From positions 119,717 to 182,651 of the forward strand of contig NZ_MVJM01000001.1 of the NCBI RefSeq assembly GCF_002156385.1: a stretch of 62,935 nt of DNA. Direction: 5' to 3'. The notes under the pieces are model-generated. The model was given only the letters and a program-made list of their open reading frames with translations. It was not told the DNA's origin and made no database searches. Below are positions 1-8,295 of the stretch, piece by piece (within the stretch, counting starts at the first letter, position 1; each line of letters starts with the position of its first letter). The position numbers and the translations under genes are program-made. This DNA is from Halalkalibacter urbisdiaboli (GTDB lineage: Bacteria; Bacillota; Bacilli; Bacillales; Bacillaceae_D).

Positions 1-225
1 AAACAAAAGCATGGTATGCGTTGGACCAACCTAAAAGGGTTGGAAAAAAACTCAATGCAGGCGATGCTTGTTTTCGCTGCCATGAACCTAAAAAAATTAG
101 CCAACTGGCACTGGAGGAACACCCATCCTCCAGCGTCACCAACAGACAATAGACGGAAATACGCGAAAACGCCTTTGAGAGTCATTTCTCAAAGGCGTTT
201 TGTCTACGGTCTGCGGCTAAACTAA
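1..225 (+). CDS. IS1182-like transposase, C-terminal fragment (cut by window edge)
   Basis: The reading frame is open from base 1 to a TAA at 223-225, so the 5' part lies outside the window. The visible residues include GLEKNSMQAMLVFAAMNLKK followed by LANWHW. This resembles the C-terminal segment of DDE transposases of the IS1182 type, where an MQ(A/V)LL(T/V)FA-MNLKK(L/M)A block closes the catalytic domain. The tail ends in a RFVYGL-like stretch also common in that family. This is recognition by memory, not by alignment. Whether the rest of the element is intact cannot be seen. Confidence 0.7.
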   Translation, partial: KQKHGMRWTNLKGLEKNSMQAMLVFAAMNLKKLANWHWRNTHPPASPTDNRRKYAKTPLRVISQRRFVYGLRLN

Positions 226-241
226 CCTGTTTAGTTTAGCC
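166..241 (+). terminator. Two successive hairpins at the transposase 3' end
   Basis: The first hairpin pairs AACGCCTTTGAGA with its complement across a short loop (166-201) and is followed by a T run, although it lies inside the last codons of the transposase. The second pairs GGCTAAACTAA (215-225) with TTAGTTTAGCC (231-241) and begins just before the stop codon. Either could terminate the transposase message or protect against read-through. Bases 242-427 hold no recognisable gene. Confidence 0.5.
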
Positions 242-445
242 ATTCCTTTTCTTTACATAAGATAATTCATTCATAAGCTAAACAGATGTAGCTTAGCCCT
301 AAAGCTTATTAAGAATAGACAATAACAAATTCATATGTAACAAGTTTTATCAACTCAATCTCCCTGCACTATTATTTGAATGTCTTTTCATTTCTCTGTT
401 TTTCCTTCATAATAATGGACAATCACGATGAGAGGAGGAAGACAC

Positions 446-676
446 ATGGGAGAATGTAAATTAGATCACAATGTAGAAGACGTGTTCAAGAAGCTCGAGG
501 AGCAATCAAGCTTTTTGCCAAATGAGTTATATGAAGGGTTTCAAACGTTTTTACAAAAAAAACAACCTCAAACCGCTTTAAATGAAGCCTTTCACTTACT
601 TAAAAAATACGATTTAGCAAGTGTGGAAGAACGTGAACAGCGTCACAACAGTATACGAGAACTATTTAAAGGATAA
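446..676 (+). CDS. Small hypothetical protein (76 aa)
   Basis: This is a soluble, charged protein of 76 residues with no signal peptide or membrane segment. The ATG at 446 is chosen because an AGAGGAGG ribosome site lies 8 bases upstream; an ATG at 428 precedes that site and would be wrong. Residues about 40-60 (TALNEAFHLLKKYDLAS) look helical. The product is followed by a hairpin shared with the convergent clpE. I recognise no family with certainty; it has the look of a Bacillus group-specific protein. Confidence 0.7.
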   Translation: MGECKLDHNVEDVFKKLEEQSSFLPNELYEGFQTFLQKKQPQTALNEAFHLLKKYDLASVEEREQRHNSIRELFKG

Positions 677-680
677 CGAA

Positions 681-712
681 AAGACAGCAAGGCCATTAGC
701 CCCTGCTGTCTT
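681..712. terminator. Bidirectional terminator between the 76-aa gene and clpE
   Basis: AAGACAGCA (681-689) pairs with TGCTGTCTT (704-712). The hairpin lies between two convergent stop codons and can serve both genes. Confidence 0.75.
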
Positions 713-717
713 CTTCA

Positions 718-2859
718 CTATTTTGCTTCCACCTTAATTTCACCATTTACAACATTAACTTTAAATGCGGATAGCGATTGTTCACTTTCAATTAAATGGG
801 TCGTAATTTGGTCTTCAATATGCTCTTGAATGGCACGTCGTAATGGACGTGCACCAAATGCTTGATGATAACCGAGCTCGGCGATTTTTTCTTTTGCAGC
901 TTGAGTCAGCTCAATTGAAAGATGTTGTTCCTCTAATGTGGCTTTTAACTCATTTAGCATAATATCAATAATGTGAATTAAATCCGTTTTTTCTAAGTGG
1001 TTAAATTCAATAATCGCATCGATACGATTTAAAAATTCAGGCTTGAAATAGTCTCGTAAGCTCTCAAGAATGCTCTGTGTTGCTAGAACGCTGTCCGCAT
1101 CACTTTCATTAAAGCCGATTGATGCTTTCTTTTGATTTGAGACACCTGCATTTGACGTCATGATAATGACCGTCTCATTAAAATTCACTACTCTACCTTG
1201 GCTATCCGTTAAACGACCGTCCTCCATAATTTGCAGGAACATGTTCATTACATCTGGATGCGCCTTTTCAATCTCATCTAATAGTATGATCGAATACGGA
1301 TTACGACGAACTTGTTCGGTAAGCTGACCTGCTTCATCATGACCAACATAGCCAGGAGGTGAACCAATTAATTTTGAAACAGAATGCTTTTCCATATACT
1401 CACTCATATCAAGACGAATCATTGATTCCTTGCTGCCGAATAGTTCAGCCGCCAATGTTTTCGTTAATTCCGTCTTCCCTGTTCCAGTTGGACCGACAAA
1501 CAGGAACGACGCTGTCGGACGTGCTTTTGACTTTAAGCCAACACGAGCACGTAAAATCGCTTTTGCTACTTTTTCAATCGCTTTTTCCTGTCCGATGACC
1601 TTTTTCGCTAAATTGCTTTGAAGGTCCCTCATTTTTGACTGCTCTGATTTTTGCAGCTTCTTTACAGGTATACCCGTGCTTTTTTCAATAATGTCTTGAA
1701 TATGCTCTAACGTCACTTCTGTTGCAGGTTCAACGACATCATTGTTTACTTGCTTTTGAAGTGCCAACTCTTCATCCCGAAGCTGGGCTGCCTTTTCATA
1801 CTCTTCATTTTTTGTTGCTAGTTCTTTTTCACGAGAAATATCCTCTAATCGTTTTTGCAGTTTCGCTTTATCTGTACCTACTTGAGTTAAGTTGAGCTTC
1901 GAACCTGCTTCGTCTAATAAATCAATCGCTTTATCTGGTAAGAAACGGTCTTGAATATAGCGGTCAGATAGTGTCACACACGCTTTTAAGACCTCGTCTG
2001 AGAACTTCACATTATGGTAATTCTCATAAATAGGACGGATCCCTTTTAAGATATCGTATGCTTCCTCAACTGTTGGCTCTTTCACAACTACCGGCTGGAA
2101 TCGACGCTCCAACGCTTGATCCTTTTCAATTTTGCGATATTCTTTTAATGTTGTAGCACCAATAATTTGGAACTCCCCTCGGGCCAGTGCTGGCTTCAAC
2201 ATGTTTCCAGCATCCATCGTTCCTTCAGACGAGCTCCCCGCCCCAACCATCATGTGTAATTCATCAATAAAGAGAATCACATTATCACGTGCCTGAAGCT
2301 CACTAACAAGCTGTTGCATTTTCTCTTCAAATTGACCACGATAACTCGTGCCAGCCACTAGCGAACTAATGTCTAATACATAGACTTCCTTATTTAGTAG
2401 CTTTGCTGGAACATCACCTTTGACAATCTTTAATGCAAATCCTTCAGCAATCGCCGTTTTCCCTACACCAGCTTCCCCAATCAACACCGGATTGTTTTTC
2501 GAACGACGATTTAACACCTCAATCACCCGTTCAATTTCTTTCTTACGACCAATAACCGCATCAATTCGTCCCTGTCTTGCCTCTTCCGATAAATTACGTC
2601 CGTGCTGGTCAAGGAATCCATTACCAGCCTGCTTAGTAGCTGGCTCTTTTACTTGTTGCTGGGTAAAACCACTTTCGGAGAAATTCCCTTGTGAGAACAG
2701 CCCTTTAAAGAAATCATCAAAATTAAAGGCGCCCATAAACGATTGATTTTTACTCTGATTATAACAATCGGAACATAATGATACTTGCTTCTTCGCTTGA
2801 TTAATCATAATGTTCATCGTTACACTTGCTTGATTACTTTGACATTTTTGACATAACAT
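718..2859 (-). CDS. clpE: ATP-dependent Clp protease ATP-binding subunit ClpE
   Basis: This is an AAA+ unfoldase that feeds misfolded proteins to ClpP. The 713-residue product has the ClpE-specific N-terminal zinc finger (C3, C6, C29, C32). The first AAA domain has Walker A GEAGVGKT and Walker B ILFIDELH. A UVR-like coiled segment follows (EEYEKAAQLRDEELAL). The second AAA domain has GPTGTGKT and ILLDEIEKAHPDV. The length is usual for ClpE, and no frameshift is seen. CtsR operators in the promoter region indicate heat-shock and protein-stress control. It appears to be transcribed alone and ends at a hairpin just before the next convergent gene. Confidence 0.97.
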   Translation of the reverse strand: MLCQKCQSNQASVTMNIMINQAKKQVSLCSDCYNQSKNQSFMGAFNFDDFFKGLFSQGNFSESGFTQQQVKEPATKQAGNGFLDQHGRNLSEEARQGRIDAVIGRKKEIERVIEVLNRRSKNNPVLIGEAGVGKTAIAEGFALKIVKGDVPAKLLNKEVYVLDISSLVAGTSYRGQFEEKMQQLVSELQARDNVILFIDELHMMVGAGSSSEGTMDAGNMLKPALARGEFQIIGATTLKEYRKIEKDQALERRFQPVVVKEPTVEEAYDILKGIRPIYENYHNVKFSDEVLKACVTLSDRYIQDRFLPDKAIDLLDEAGSKLNLTQVGTDKAKLQKRLEDISREKELATKNEEYEKAAQLRDEELALQKQVNNDVVEPATEVTLEHIQDIIEKSTGIPVKKLQKSEQSKMRDLQSNLAKKVIGQEKAIEKVAKAILRARVGLKSKARPTASFLFVGPTGTGKTELTKTLAAELFGSKESMIRLDMSEYMEKHSVSKLIGSPPGYVGHDEAGQLTEQVRRNPYSIILLDEIEKAHPDVMNMFLQIMEDGRLTDSQGRVVNFNETVIIMTSNAGVSNQKKASIGFNESDADSVLATQSILESLRDYFKPEFLNRIDAIIEFNHLEKTDLIHIIDIMLNELKATLEEQHLSIELTQAAKEKIAELGYHQAFGARPLRRAIQEHIEDQITTHLIESEQSLSAFKVNVVNGEIKVEAK

Positions 2860-2880
2860 CTTGTCTTCATCCTTTCGTTT

Positions 2881-2903
2881 TTTGACCTTGACTATCTTTG
2901 ACC
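2881..2903 (-). promoter_or_regulatory. Second CtsR operator between clpE promoter and start codon
   Basis: Three heptads resembling TTTGACC lie here on the + strand: 2881-2887, 2887-2893 (first base differs) and 2897-2903. The last two are spaced by three bases, as in the CtsR consensus (direct heptads with a 3-base gap). The site lies in the 5' leader, 20-45 bases upstream of the clpE start. Confidence 0.8.
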
Positions 2904-2957
2904 AAATATATAAAAGAAAAAGCCATATAGGCTGTTTAGAAAAATAATTCTATTCTT

Positions 2958-2986
2958 ATTATATTTGACCTTCTTTGACTTTTCAA
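2958..2986 (-). promoter_or_regulatory. clpE sigma-A promoter with embedded CtsR operator
   Basis: On the minus strand a -35 TTGAAA (2986-2981) and a -10 TATAAT (2963-2958) are separated by exactly 17 bases. That 17-base spacer (2964-2980) is itself a perfect CtsR operator: two GTCAAA-type heptads with a 3-base gap. Repressor binding would therefore occlude RNA polymerase directly. The element is read straight from sequence; the assignment to CtsR rests on the known consensus. Confidence 0.88.
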
Positions 2987-3132
2987 GTAGGAAGTGTTAG
3001 CAGTGAAAGAATCCAAAACAGCATTTTTATAGGCTTAGCGGATACTAGGCTCGCTATTCACTCAAAATTCGAGCATCGAGCCCTTAATTTACCAATTAAA
3101 AATCCTCTACCATTCACGCCTAACAAACATGA

Positions 3133-3882
3133 TCAATCCTCATTGATTTTCTTACTTGAAATCGATTCTAGTAAAGCCATTGGTATATTAAAATTTTCAC
3201 TATTGAGGTTTAGTAGCTTCATTTCACTCTCAAGCTCAGCCTCCTCATCGTCTAGTTCGCGAATTTCTTTATGTAAGGCTTCCATTTTTTTATCTAACAT
3301 TTCTACGGTATCAGCTGCATGTTTGAGTTCATTGATGAGATGAGCAGGAACCTCTTTGTTGTATTTATAGAAGATTTTATGTTCTAAGCTTGCCCAGAAA
3401 TCCATCGCGATTGTTCGAATTTGTACTTCAACAAAAACATATTCAATACCGTCGGACATGTAAACAGGTATTTTAATAATGAGATGAAGACTTTGGTACC
3501 CGTTCGGCTTCGGATTCAAAATATAATCCTTTTTTTCAATCACTTCAATATCACTTTGATTCTCTAACATTCTACTAACTTCATAAATATCAGAAATAAA
3601 AGAGCACGTGATGCGTATTCCAGCAATATCTTTTATCGTTTCTTTTATACTTGATAACGAAAAATCAATATTTTTCCGATACACTTTCTTTAAAATACTT
3701 TCCGGTGTTTTGATCCTAGACTTCACATGTTCAATTGGATTGTAATCATGGATGTACTGAAATTCCTGCTGTAGTATTTCGATCTTAGTATTAAGTTCAT
3801 CAATGCCAAATTGATATAGCATCATAAATCTCGTTAATTCATTTTTAAACTTTTTTAATTGTTTTAAATCAAGAGTGCTCAT
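3133..3882 (-). CDS. ywaC: Small alarmone synthetase, YwaC/RelP type GTP pyrophosphokinase
   Basis: Single-domain (p)ppGpp synthetase that transfers pyrophosphate from ATP to GDP or GTP without a hydrolase domain. The RelA/SpoT synthetase motifs are visible: KSRIKTPESILKK, DIAGIRITCSFISDIY, PKPNGYQSLHL and EVQIRTIAMDFWASLEHK. It matches YwaC (SAS2/RelP) better than YjbM by the NPIEH and DFWASLEHKI signatures. The C-terminal tail beyond the synthetase domain is acidic and longer than I expect (DEEAELESEMKLL). The ATG at 3882 is preferred over 3918 because AAAGGTGAG lies just upstream. In B. subtilis ywaC responds to cell-envelope stress. Confidence 0.92.
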   Translation of the reverse strand: MSTLDLKQLKKFKNELTRFMMLYQFGIDELNTKIEILQQEFQYIHDYNPIEHVKSRIKTPESILKKVYRKNIDFSLSSIKETIKDIAGIRITCSFISDIYEVSRMLENQSDIEVIEKKDYILNPKPNGYQSLHLIIKIPVYMSDGIEYVFVEVQIRTIAMDFWASLEHKIFYKYNKEVPAHLINELKHAADTVEMLDKKMEALHKEIRELDDEEAELESEMKLLNLNSENFNIPMALLESISSKKINED

Positions 3883-3984
3883 ATCTATCTCACCTTTATA
3901 TCGAATTTTACTCCTCATCTTAAATGATACTTGCTAGTTAAATAGTCTACTCAAAACTTTTTAGTATTTTTATTCGTTGGCACT

Positions 3985-4672
3985 TCACTTAACGCAAACA
4001 CAAAGATTCCGATTAATCGAGAAGAAAAAATCTTCCTTTGCCGATATTTTCTCCATATCCAACATCCAGTTTTCAAGTACTTCATTTTCTATCAGCTCTT
4101 TTAGAACCAGCCACTCTTTTATCATGTTTGCTAGTTTATAAGAGTAGTTCGGTTCTTGAAACGTCTCATTTATAAGCGTGTATACTAGAGGAACGACTTT
4201 TGTAAAGCCAGCTTGCTTGCACATCAGACGTAGTATATACCGTTTGATCCCAATCTGTATGCTGAATAAGGGCGATACCATTTGGTTTTAATACCCTTTT
4301 TATTTCAGCAATTGCAGCTTTAGGGTCCTTCATCCACTCTAACGTTTCTGCACAAATCACTTTATCAAAGTAATGATCTGGAAACGGTAAAGCCATTCCA
4401 TCCCCCACTAAAAACTCGATGTTGCCCTGTTTTCCTCGCAGCTTCCATGTTTCAATCGCAGCTTGAATTCGTTTTATATCGGCGTCTAGTCCAATTACCT
4501 TCTTTACAAAAGGATACATATTGATTAAAAAGTGCTCTGTGTCTCCAGTATTACAGCCAACATCTAATACGACATCGTCAGGCTGAACATTCAGTTGTTC
4601 AAAATAAAATTTCCACTGTGCCAAAACGTCTGGCATCGGTGGATTTAAGAATCGTTCCTGAGCCACATTCAT
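3985..4672 (-). pseudogene. SAM-dependent methyltransferase, frameshifted with internal deletion
   Basis: The N-terminal part is a class I methyltransferase: DVVLDVGCNTGDTEHFL (SAM-binding loop), GLDADIKRIQAA, FLVGDGMALPFPD and an ALIQHTDWDQTVY strand. After the residues YTTSD (about 4228) the frame runs into an unrelated tail and stops at 4166. The natural C-terminus (LMCKQAGFTKVVPLVYTLIN ... FFFSINRN) continues in another frame down to 3985. In intact relatives some dozens of residues separate these two parts, so a deletion that also shifted the frame is likely. The ATG at 4672 sits only 2 bases from AGGAGG; the GTG at 4666 has better spacing. The gene lies directly behind a T-box leader. 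Confidence 0.82.
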
Positions 4673-4691
4673 CTCCTCCTTTAAAAACATA

Positions 4692-4721
4692 AAAAAACTC
4701 GTCTCAATAAAGAGACGAGTT
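4692..4721 (-). terminator. T-box attenuator terminator
   Basis: AACTCGTCTC pairs with GAGACGAGTT (4696-4705 with 4712-4721) over a 6-base loop, followed on the minus strand by seven T. It is mutually exclusive with the T-box antiterminator just upstream. Confidence 0.9.
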
Positions 4722-4912
4722 ATTACACCCGTGGTACCACTCACATTGACTATTCAAGTCCACTTTACGATAACGAGAACGAAATTCCCGACGAACCCTA
4801 CTTAGACTTCAAGCTCGTATCTCCGAAGTGCGGTTCATTCATAAAGGCACATCAGGCTCCCACCATTCCTGACTCGCTAACGATTCCTTATCAATTACTC
4901 TCTTCATCATCG
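4692..4912 (-). promoter_or_regulatory. T-box leader (tRNA-sensing antitermination riboswitch)
   Basis: Read on the minus strand, the leader has the conserved Stem I opening GATGAAGAGAGTA (near 4908). The apical part AGCGAG...GAATGGTGGGAGCC and the specifier-loop region ATGAATGAACCGCACTTCGG follow. The T-box core GAGTGGTACCACGGG lies near 4727-4743, ahead of a strong intrinsic terminator. The TGGT bulge predicts a tRNA with discriminator A. The specifier triplet is ambiguous: CCG (Pro) fits the spacing after GAA, while CGC (Arg) fits the rule of a purine after the triplet. The downstream gene is the broken methyltransferase. Confidence 0.88.
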
Positions 4913-4957
4913 AATTTTATCATATTTGTTAAATTATACCTTTAATTATAAGGCCGG

Positions 4958-5704
4958 TCAATCTTTAATAAAAGAGAATTCCTCTTCTGTGTATTCTGTA
5001 TTTTCATAAGCTAAGTGAACACCTACCTCATTTCTTAACGCCTTTGAAACATGCTTTGTTTTCAACTTCACACTAAAATCCTCTTTAAAAGGAAATGGCT
5101 CCAGCTTAATAGCATTGCGACTTTGCCAGCTCGCTTTAAAGATTTGCTGCTCAATAACTGTATCGAATTTTATAGCGGCGCTACTCTCTTCCTTAGCAGC
5201 CCCACTTTTGTTCATACAAATATAAAGGGAGATCTCATCACACAGCTGAAGGAGCTTTACATGCCTCATTACCATGTCATCAGTTGGATGACCACATTGC
5301 GTAAGGAGTCGATTTTGCCTATCTATTTCATTTTTCATGAACGCTTTACATTCAGGGTCATGTGAACGGCGAATAAAGGCACTATAATGATGACTACAAA
5401 GCAATGCTGCATAAGAACTCATTTGCTCGACTTCCTCAAGGCCTTTTATATACATTTGAAGCTTAGGATAAAGCGGGTAATCCATGAACGAAAAAGGGAC
5501 GTTGCTGCCATCATTCCAAATAGGCACCTCATCAAGACCAATCCAGCCTCTATCATGCTCACGGACGCCCAGTAATATCTCCTCCCTATATCGTTCGTCT
5601 AAAAAGAGGTGATCCAGAAAATGGTTAGCAATCTCACCTGATATACGGGCATGGTCATGCTGTTTAGTCATCATAAACCATTCTTCGGACTCCATTATAA
5701 TCAT
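4958..5704 (-). CDS. DUF3891 family protein
   Basis: A 248-residue soluble protein matching the DUF3891 family as I remember it. The hallmarks are QHDHARISGEIANHF near the N-terminus, VREHDRGWIGLDE, PFSFMDYPL and YAALLCSHHYSAF. The conserved His/Asp residues (HDH, EHDRGW, SHHYS) suggest a metal-dependent, HD-like fold, but the biochemical role is not established. The ATG at 5704 has AAAGGAG 8 bases upstream. It is transcribed away from the DUF3231 gene at 5919. Confidence 0.85.
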   Translation of the reverse strand: MIIMESEEWFMMTKQHDHARISGEIANHFLDHLFLDERYREEILLGVREHDRGWIGLDEVPIWNDGSNVPFSFMDYPLYPKLQMYIKGLEEVEQMSSYAALLCSHHYSAFIRRSHDPECKAFMKNEIDRQNRLLTQCGHPTDDMVMRHVKLLQLCDEISLYICMNKSGAAKEESSAAIKFDTVIEQQIFKASWQSRNAIKLEPFPFKEDFSVKLKTKHVSKALRNEVGVHLAYENTEYTEEEFSFIKD

Positions 5705-5918
5705 AAGATAAACTCCTTTAATACCTTATTAGCTTTTTAAAAATCTCGGGTCTTCTAAATATTTTAAAAGTTAACACCTTTGTAATGAATTTATCAATAC
5801 ATTAACACAAATTACCATTAATATTAAATCGTTTATTATAACAGTAAAAAATACAAATAATTACAAACTGTATAGGAAATACTATCATTACATGACATTG
5901 TACTGGAGGTAGGATTTA

Positions 5919-6929
5919 GTGAAAGAACATCACATTAACTTAACATCAGCTGAGTTAGGTGCTTTATGGGCCTCTTATATGAGCGAAAGTGCAACATTAC
6001 CAGTGCTCAGCTATTTTAACGAAATTGTTGAAGATGCTGAAATAAAACGTGTTATTGAATTTGCATGTGAAAAATCAAAGGAACACCTTACTACCCTAAC
6101 CGAATTATTTAAGCAGGAAAACTATCCAGTTCCACTCGGGTTTTCAGATGAAGATGTGAATCTTAATGCGCCTAGACTTTACTCTGATACATATATGCTT
6201 TATTTTGTTCGCAATTTAGGAAAGGCTGGAATTGCAGCAGATGGAATGGCTTTTTCGATGTCTGCCCGTAAAGACATAAGAAAGCTTTATCGCCATTATT
6301 TAATAGAAGCTGCCAATGTTGAGGACTTTACAATAGAAGTCATGCTGTCTAAAGGCTTGTATGTTCGTCCCCCTTATATCGCTGCACCTAATCAGGTCGA
6401 TTTTGTAGAGAAAGGCAGTTTTTTACGAGGGTGGTTTGGCGAGCGAAGAACGCTTACGGCTCAAGAAATCGGCCATATTTTTATGAACTTCACAAATAAT
6501 TCATATGGGAAAGCGTTACTAATTGGGTTTGCGCAGACTGCAACATCAGAGGAATTGCGAAGTTACTTTGTTAGAGGCACTGAGATCGCTCGTGGACTAA
6601 TGCAAACCTTCCGAACTCTTTTAGAGGAAAGTACGCTACCATCCCCTATGACATGGGACACAGAGGTTTCAGCATCCACTGTTGCTCCTTTTTCAGATAA
6701 ATTAATGCTTTTCCATGTGAGTTCGTTAAATTCTATTGGTATTGGCAATATGGGTGGTTCGCTTGGTCTTTGTATGAGACGTGATTTAGCAGCTAAGTAC
6801 ATCAAAATGATTAAAGATATCGGAACTTTTGCAGAGGACGGGATGAATATAATGATCAAAAATGGATGGTTTGAAAGACCTCCCCTTGCGGTTGATCGAG
6901 AACAGCTCACGAAGGAGACAAACATATAA
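5919..6929 (+). CDS. DUF3231 family protein (tandem ferritin-like halves)
   Basis: A 336-residue cytosolic protein built of two homologous halves. Each begins with a TSAE(L/V)G or TAQEIGH-type motif, has several long helices, and ends in an RRDL/RKDI...AEDG or LSKGL..RPP-type segment. It matches the DUF3231 family found in spore-forming bacilli; the function is unknown and spore association is only an inference. The start is GTG at 5919 with GGAGG 9 bases upstream. Two further loci of the same family occur at 35913 (intact) and 38800 (collapsed). A small basic protein follows 14 bases downstream. Confidence 0.9.
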   Translation: MKEHHINLTSAELGALWASYMSESATLPVLSYFNEIVEDAEIKRVIEFACEKSKEHLTTLTELFKQENYPVPLGFSDEDVNLNAPRLYSDTYMLYFVRNLGKAGIAADGMAFSMSARKDIRKLYRHYLIEAANVEDFTIEVMLSKGLYVRPPYIAAPNQVDFVEKGSFLRGWFGERRTLTAQEIGHIFMNFTNNSYGKALLIGFAQTATSEELRSYFVRGTEIARGLMQTFRTLLEESTLPSPMTWDTEVSASTVAPFSDKLMLFHVSSLNSIGIGNMGGSLGLCMRRDLAAKYIKMIKDIGTFAEDGMNIMIKNGWFERPPLAVDREQLTKETNI

Positions 6930-6943
6930 AGGAGGAACGTTTG

Positions 6944-7126
6944 ATGAAAAGAAAAAGCAACATGCGCCCGGCTTCTAAAAAATTTAACACAGAGAATGAT
7001 ACATATGGAATTTTCGTTCAAGAAATCGAAGTTGATACAGATGTGAACGAGGACCCTAATCGAGAGAGATTACTGGATGAGTCTCTGGATGCCTTTTTAA
7101 AAATCAAGAAAAGAGTAACGTATTAA
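6944..7126 (+). CDS. Small hypothetical protein downstream of the DUF3231 gene
   Basis: A 60-residue charged protein with a basic N-terminus (MKRKSNMRPASKKF) and an acidic middle. AAAGGAGG lies 9 bases ahead of the ATG at 6944; the TTG just before is less likely. The 14-base gap to the DUF3231 stop suggests co-transcription. No family recognised. Confidence 0.7.
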   Translation: MKRKSNMRPASKKFNTENDTYGIFVQEIEVDTDVNEDPNRERLLDESLDAFLKIKKRVTY

Positions 7127-7148
7127 AATTTAGCGAACGACTAACCGA

Positions 7149-7208
7149 AATATCTCCCTTTATCGTTTGACTACGTCCTACACACGATTGAAGAGGGAGA
7201 TTTCTTTT
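7149..7208. terminator. Convergent terminator-like inverted repeat
   Basis: ATCTCCCT (about 7151-7158) pairs with AGGGAGAT (about 7194-7201), with an additional CG/CG match inside. T and A runs flank both sides. It covers the 3' end of the minus-strand gene at 7171. The pairing is imperfect. Confidence 0.45.
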
Positions 7209-7602
7209 TATGTTTTGTTAGCACTACTAAAGCGTAGAATAGAGAAACAAGACTAAACAACATCATCGAGGTTTCCTCCTTCACAGGAAATCCATCCACT
7301 TCTACCCATTCTGGATAGGTGATGAAGAAAATATATTTCCCTAGAAAATAACCTACGATTGGAAATAGAGCCATGTTAATGAATGCGAACCGTCGAGGAA
7401 TTTGTTCCAATATGATCGTCAACGGAAAGAAGATGAGGAAATAAAATAAGCCTCCCTGAACGAGAATAGACTGAATTTCCATGCTAATATGCTCAAAAGG
7501 AACGACTTTTGTACTCTCCATCCGTTCAAGCCCAAGCATTCCCCCTGCAAACAAACAGAGAAACACAACAAATAAAAAAGCATAATGTTTAAGGCTATTC
7601 AA
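7171..7602 (-). CDS. Integral membrane protein, unknown function
   Basis: A 143-residue protein with four hydrophobic segments at about residues 8-25, 47-65, 70-90 and 112-128. It has a basic C-terminus (KHKKKS). The start is TTG at 7602 with GAAGGGG upstream. It heads a leftward run of small membrane-protein genes whose order suggests loosely related, non-essential functions. I do not recognise a family. Confidence 0.65.
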   Translation of the reverse strand: MNSLKHYAFLFVVFLCLFAGGMLGLERMESTKVVPFEHISMEIQSILVQGGLFYFLIFFPLTIILEQIPRRFAFINMALFPIVGYFLGKYIFFITYPEWVEVDGFPVKEETSMMLFSLVSLFYALVVLTKHKKKSPSSIVCRT

Positions 7603-7624
7603 CTGCTTACCCCTTCATCCAAAA

Positions 7625-7792
7625 TTAAAAAAAGACATTTTTCAAATAAAGAAAACCATATAGAAGAACAGTTACGACAATAATAAATAAACCAACCATT
7701 ACAAACCCATAAATAAATCCCTTGCTCATCGATACTAAATCGAAAAACATCGTTTTTAATATATCTATGCCTCTTTCAACTAATCTAATCAT
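7625..7792 (-). CDS. Small membrane protein (55 aa)
   Basis: The ATG at 7792 has AAGGAGG 5 bases upstream. The product begins MIRLVERGIDILKTMFF and has one clear transmembrane helix at about residues 27-50 (GFIYGFVMVGLFIIVVTVLL). An amphipathic N-terminal helix precedes it. It lies 9 bases downstream of the DUF523 gene, so translation with it is plausible. No family assigned. Confidence 0.6.
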   Translation of the reverse strand: MIRLVERGIDILKTMFFDLVSMSKGFIYGFVMVGLFIIVVTVLLYGFLYLKNVFF

Positions 7793-7801
7793 TGTTCCTC
7801 C

Positions 7802-8266
7802 TTATTTTCCGTTTAAAACATCAGCTATATTAGCTTCTGAAACGATACGGATCCCATGTTTCTTTAACAGCGCAGCCGTTACACCGACACCATCAATCTT
7901 ATGCTGTTGAAAACTACCATTATAGATCATAGAACTACCGCATGATGGGCTATAATCCTTTAAAACAATGAATGTTGCCTGTAGTTCTTGAGCTTTTTCT
8001 AAAGTAAGCTGTGCTCCTTTAAGATAGAGGTCTGTTACATCTTTACCCGTTCTTTCAACAACTCTTGCTTTTCCTTTGAGCACATCTTCACCATCTCCGC
8101 CAATAACTTCTGCCGGCTCCCTTGGAGTAACAAAACCCCCGAGCAATTCGGGACAAATCGGTAGTGCCTTGTTATCGGTTACTAATTGTGCTAGACTTTG
8201 CTCTAAACAATGAGAGCCATTATACCTAACTTCTAATCCGGCTAAACAGGAGCTTACAAGAATCAT
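7802..8266 (-). CDS. DUF523 domain-containing protein
   Basis: A 154-residue protein with the DUF523 signatures: SSCLAGLEVRYNG at the N-terminus, ICPELLGG and TPREPAE(V/I), and KDYSPSCG(S) late in the chain. The conserved Cys residues suggest metal or cluster binding, but the reaction is unknown. The ATG at 8266 is preceded by GGAGGGAAC; the longer upstream frame lacks a ribosome site and overlaps the neighbouring gene. Length is normal for the family. Confidence 0.9.
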   Translation of the reverse strand: MILVSSCLAGLEVRYNGSHCLEQSLAQLVTDNKALPICPELLGGFVTPREPAEVIGGDGEDVLKGKARVVERTGKDVTDLYLKGAQLTLEKAQELQATFIVLKDYSPSCGSSMIYNGSFQQHKIDGVGVTAALLKKHGIRIVSEANIADVLNGK

Positions 8267-8295
8267 TTGAGTTCCCTCCGCTACAGTTCGATTTA

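Noticed and set aside
4821-4850. Reading the T-box specifier as TGA (GAA-TGA-ACC), which would suggest a tRNA-Sec or tRNA-Trp sensor
   Set aside because: The T-box bulge TGGT demands discriminator A, whereas tRNA-Sec and tRNA-Trp usually have G, and the spacing to the downstream stem is too long. CCG or CGC fits better.
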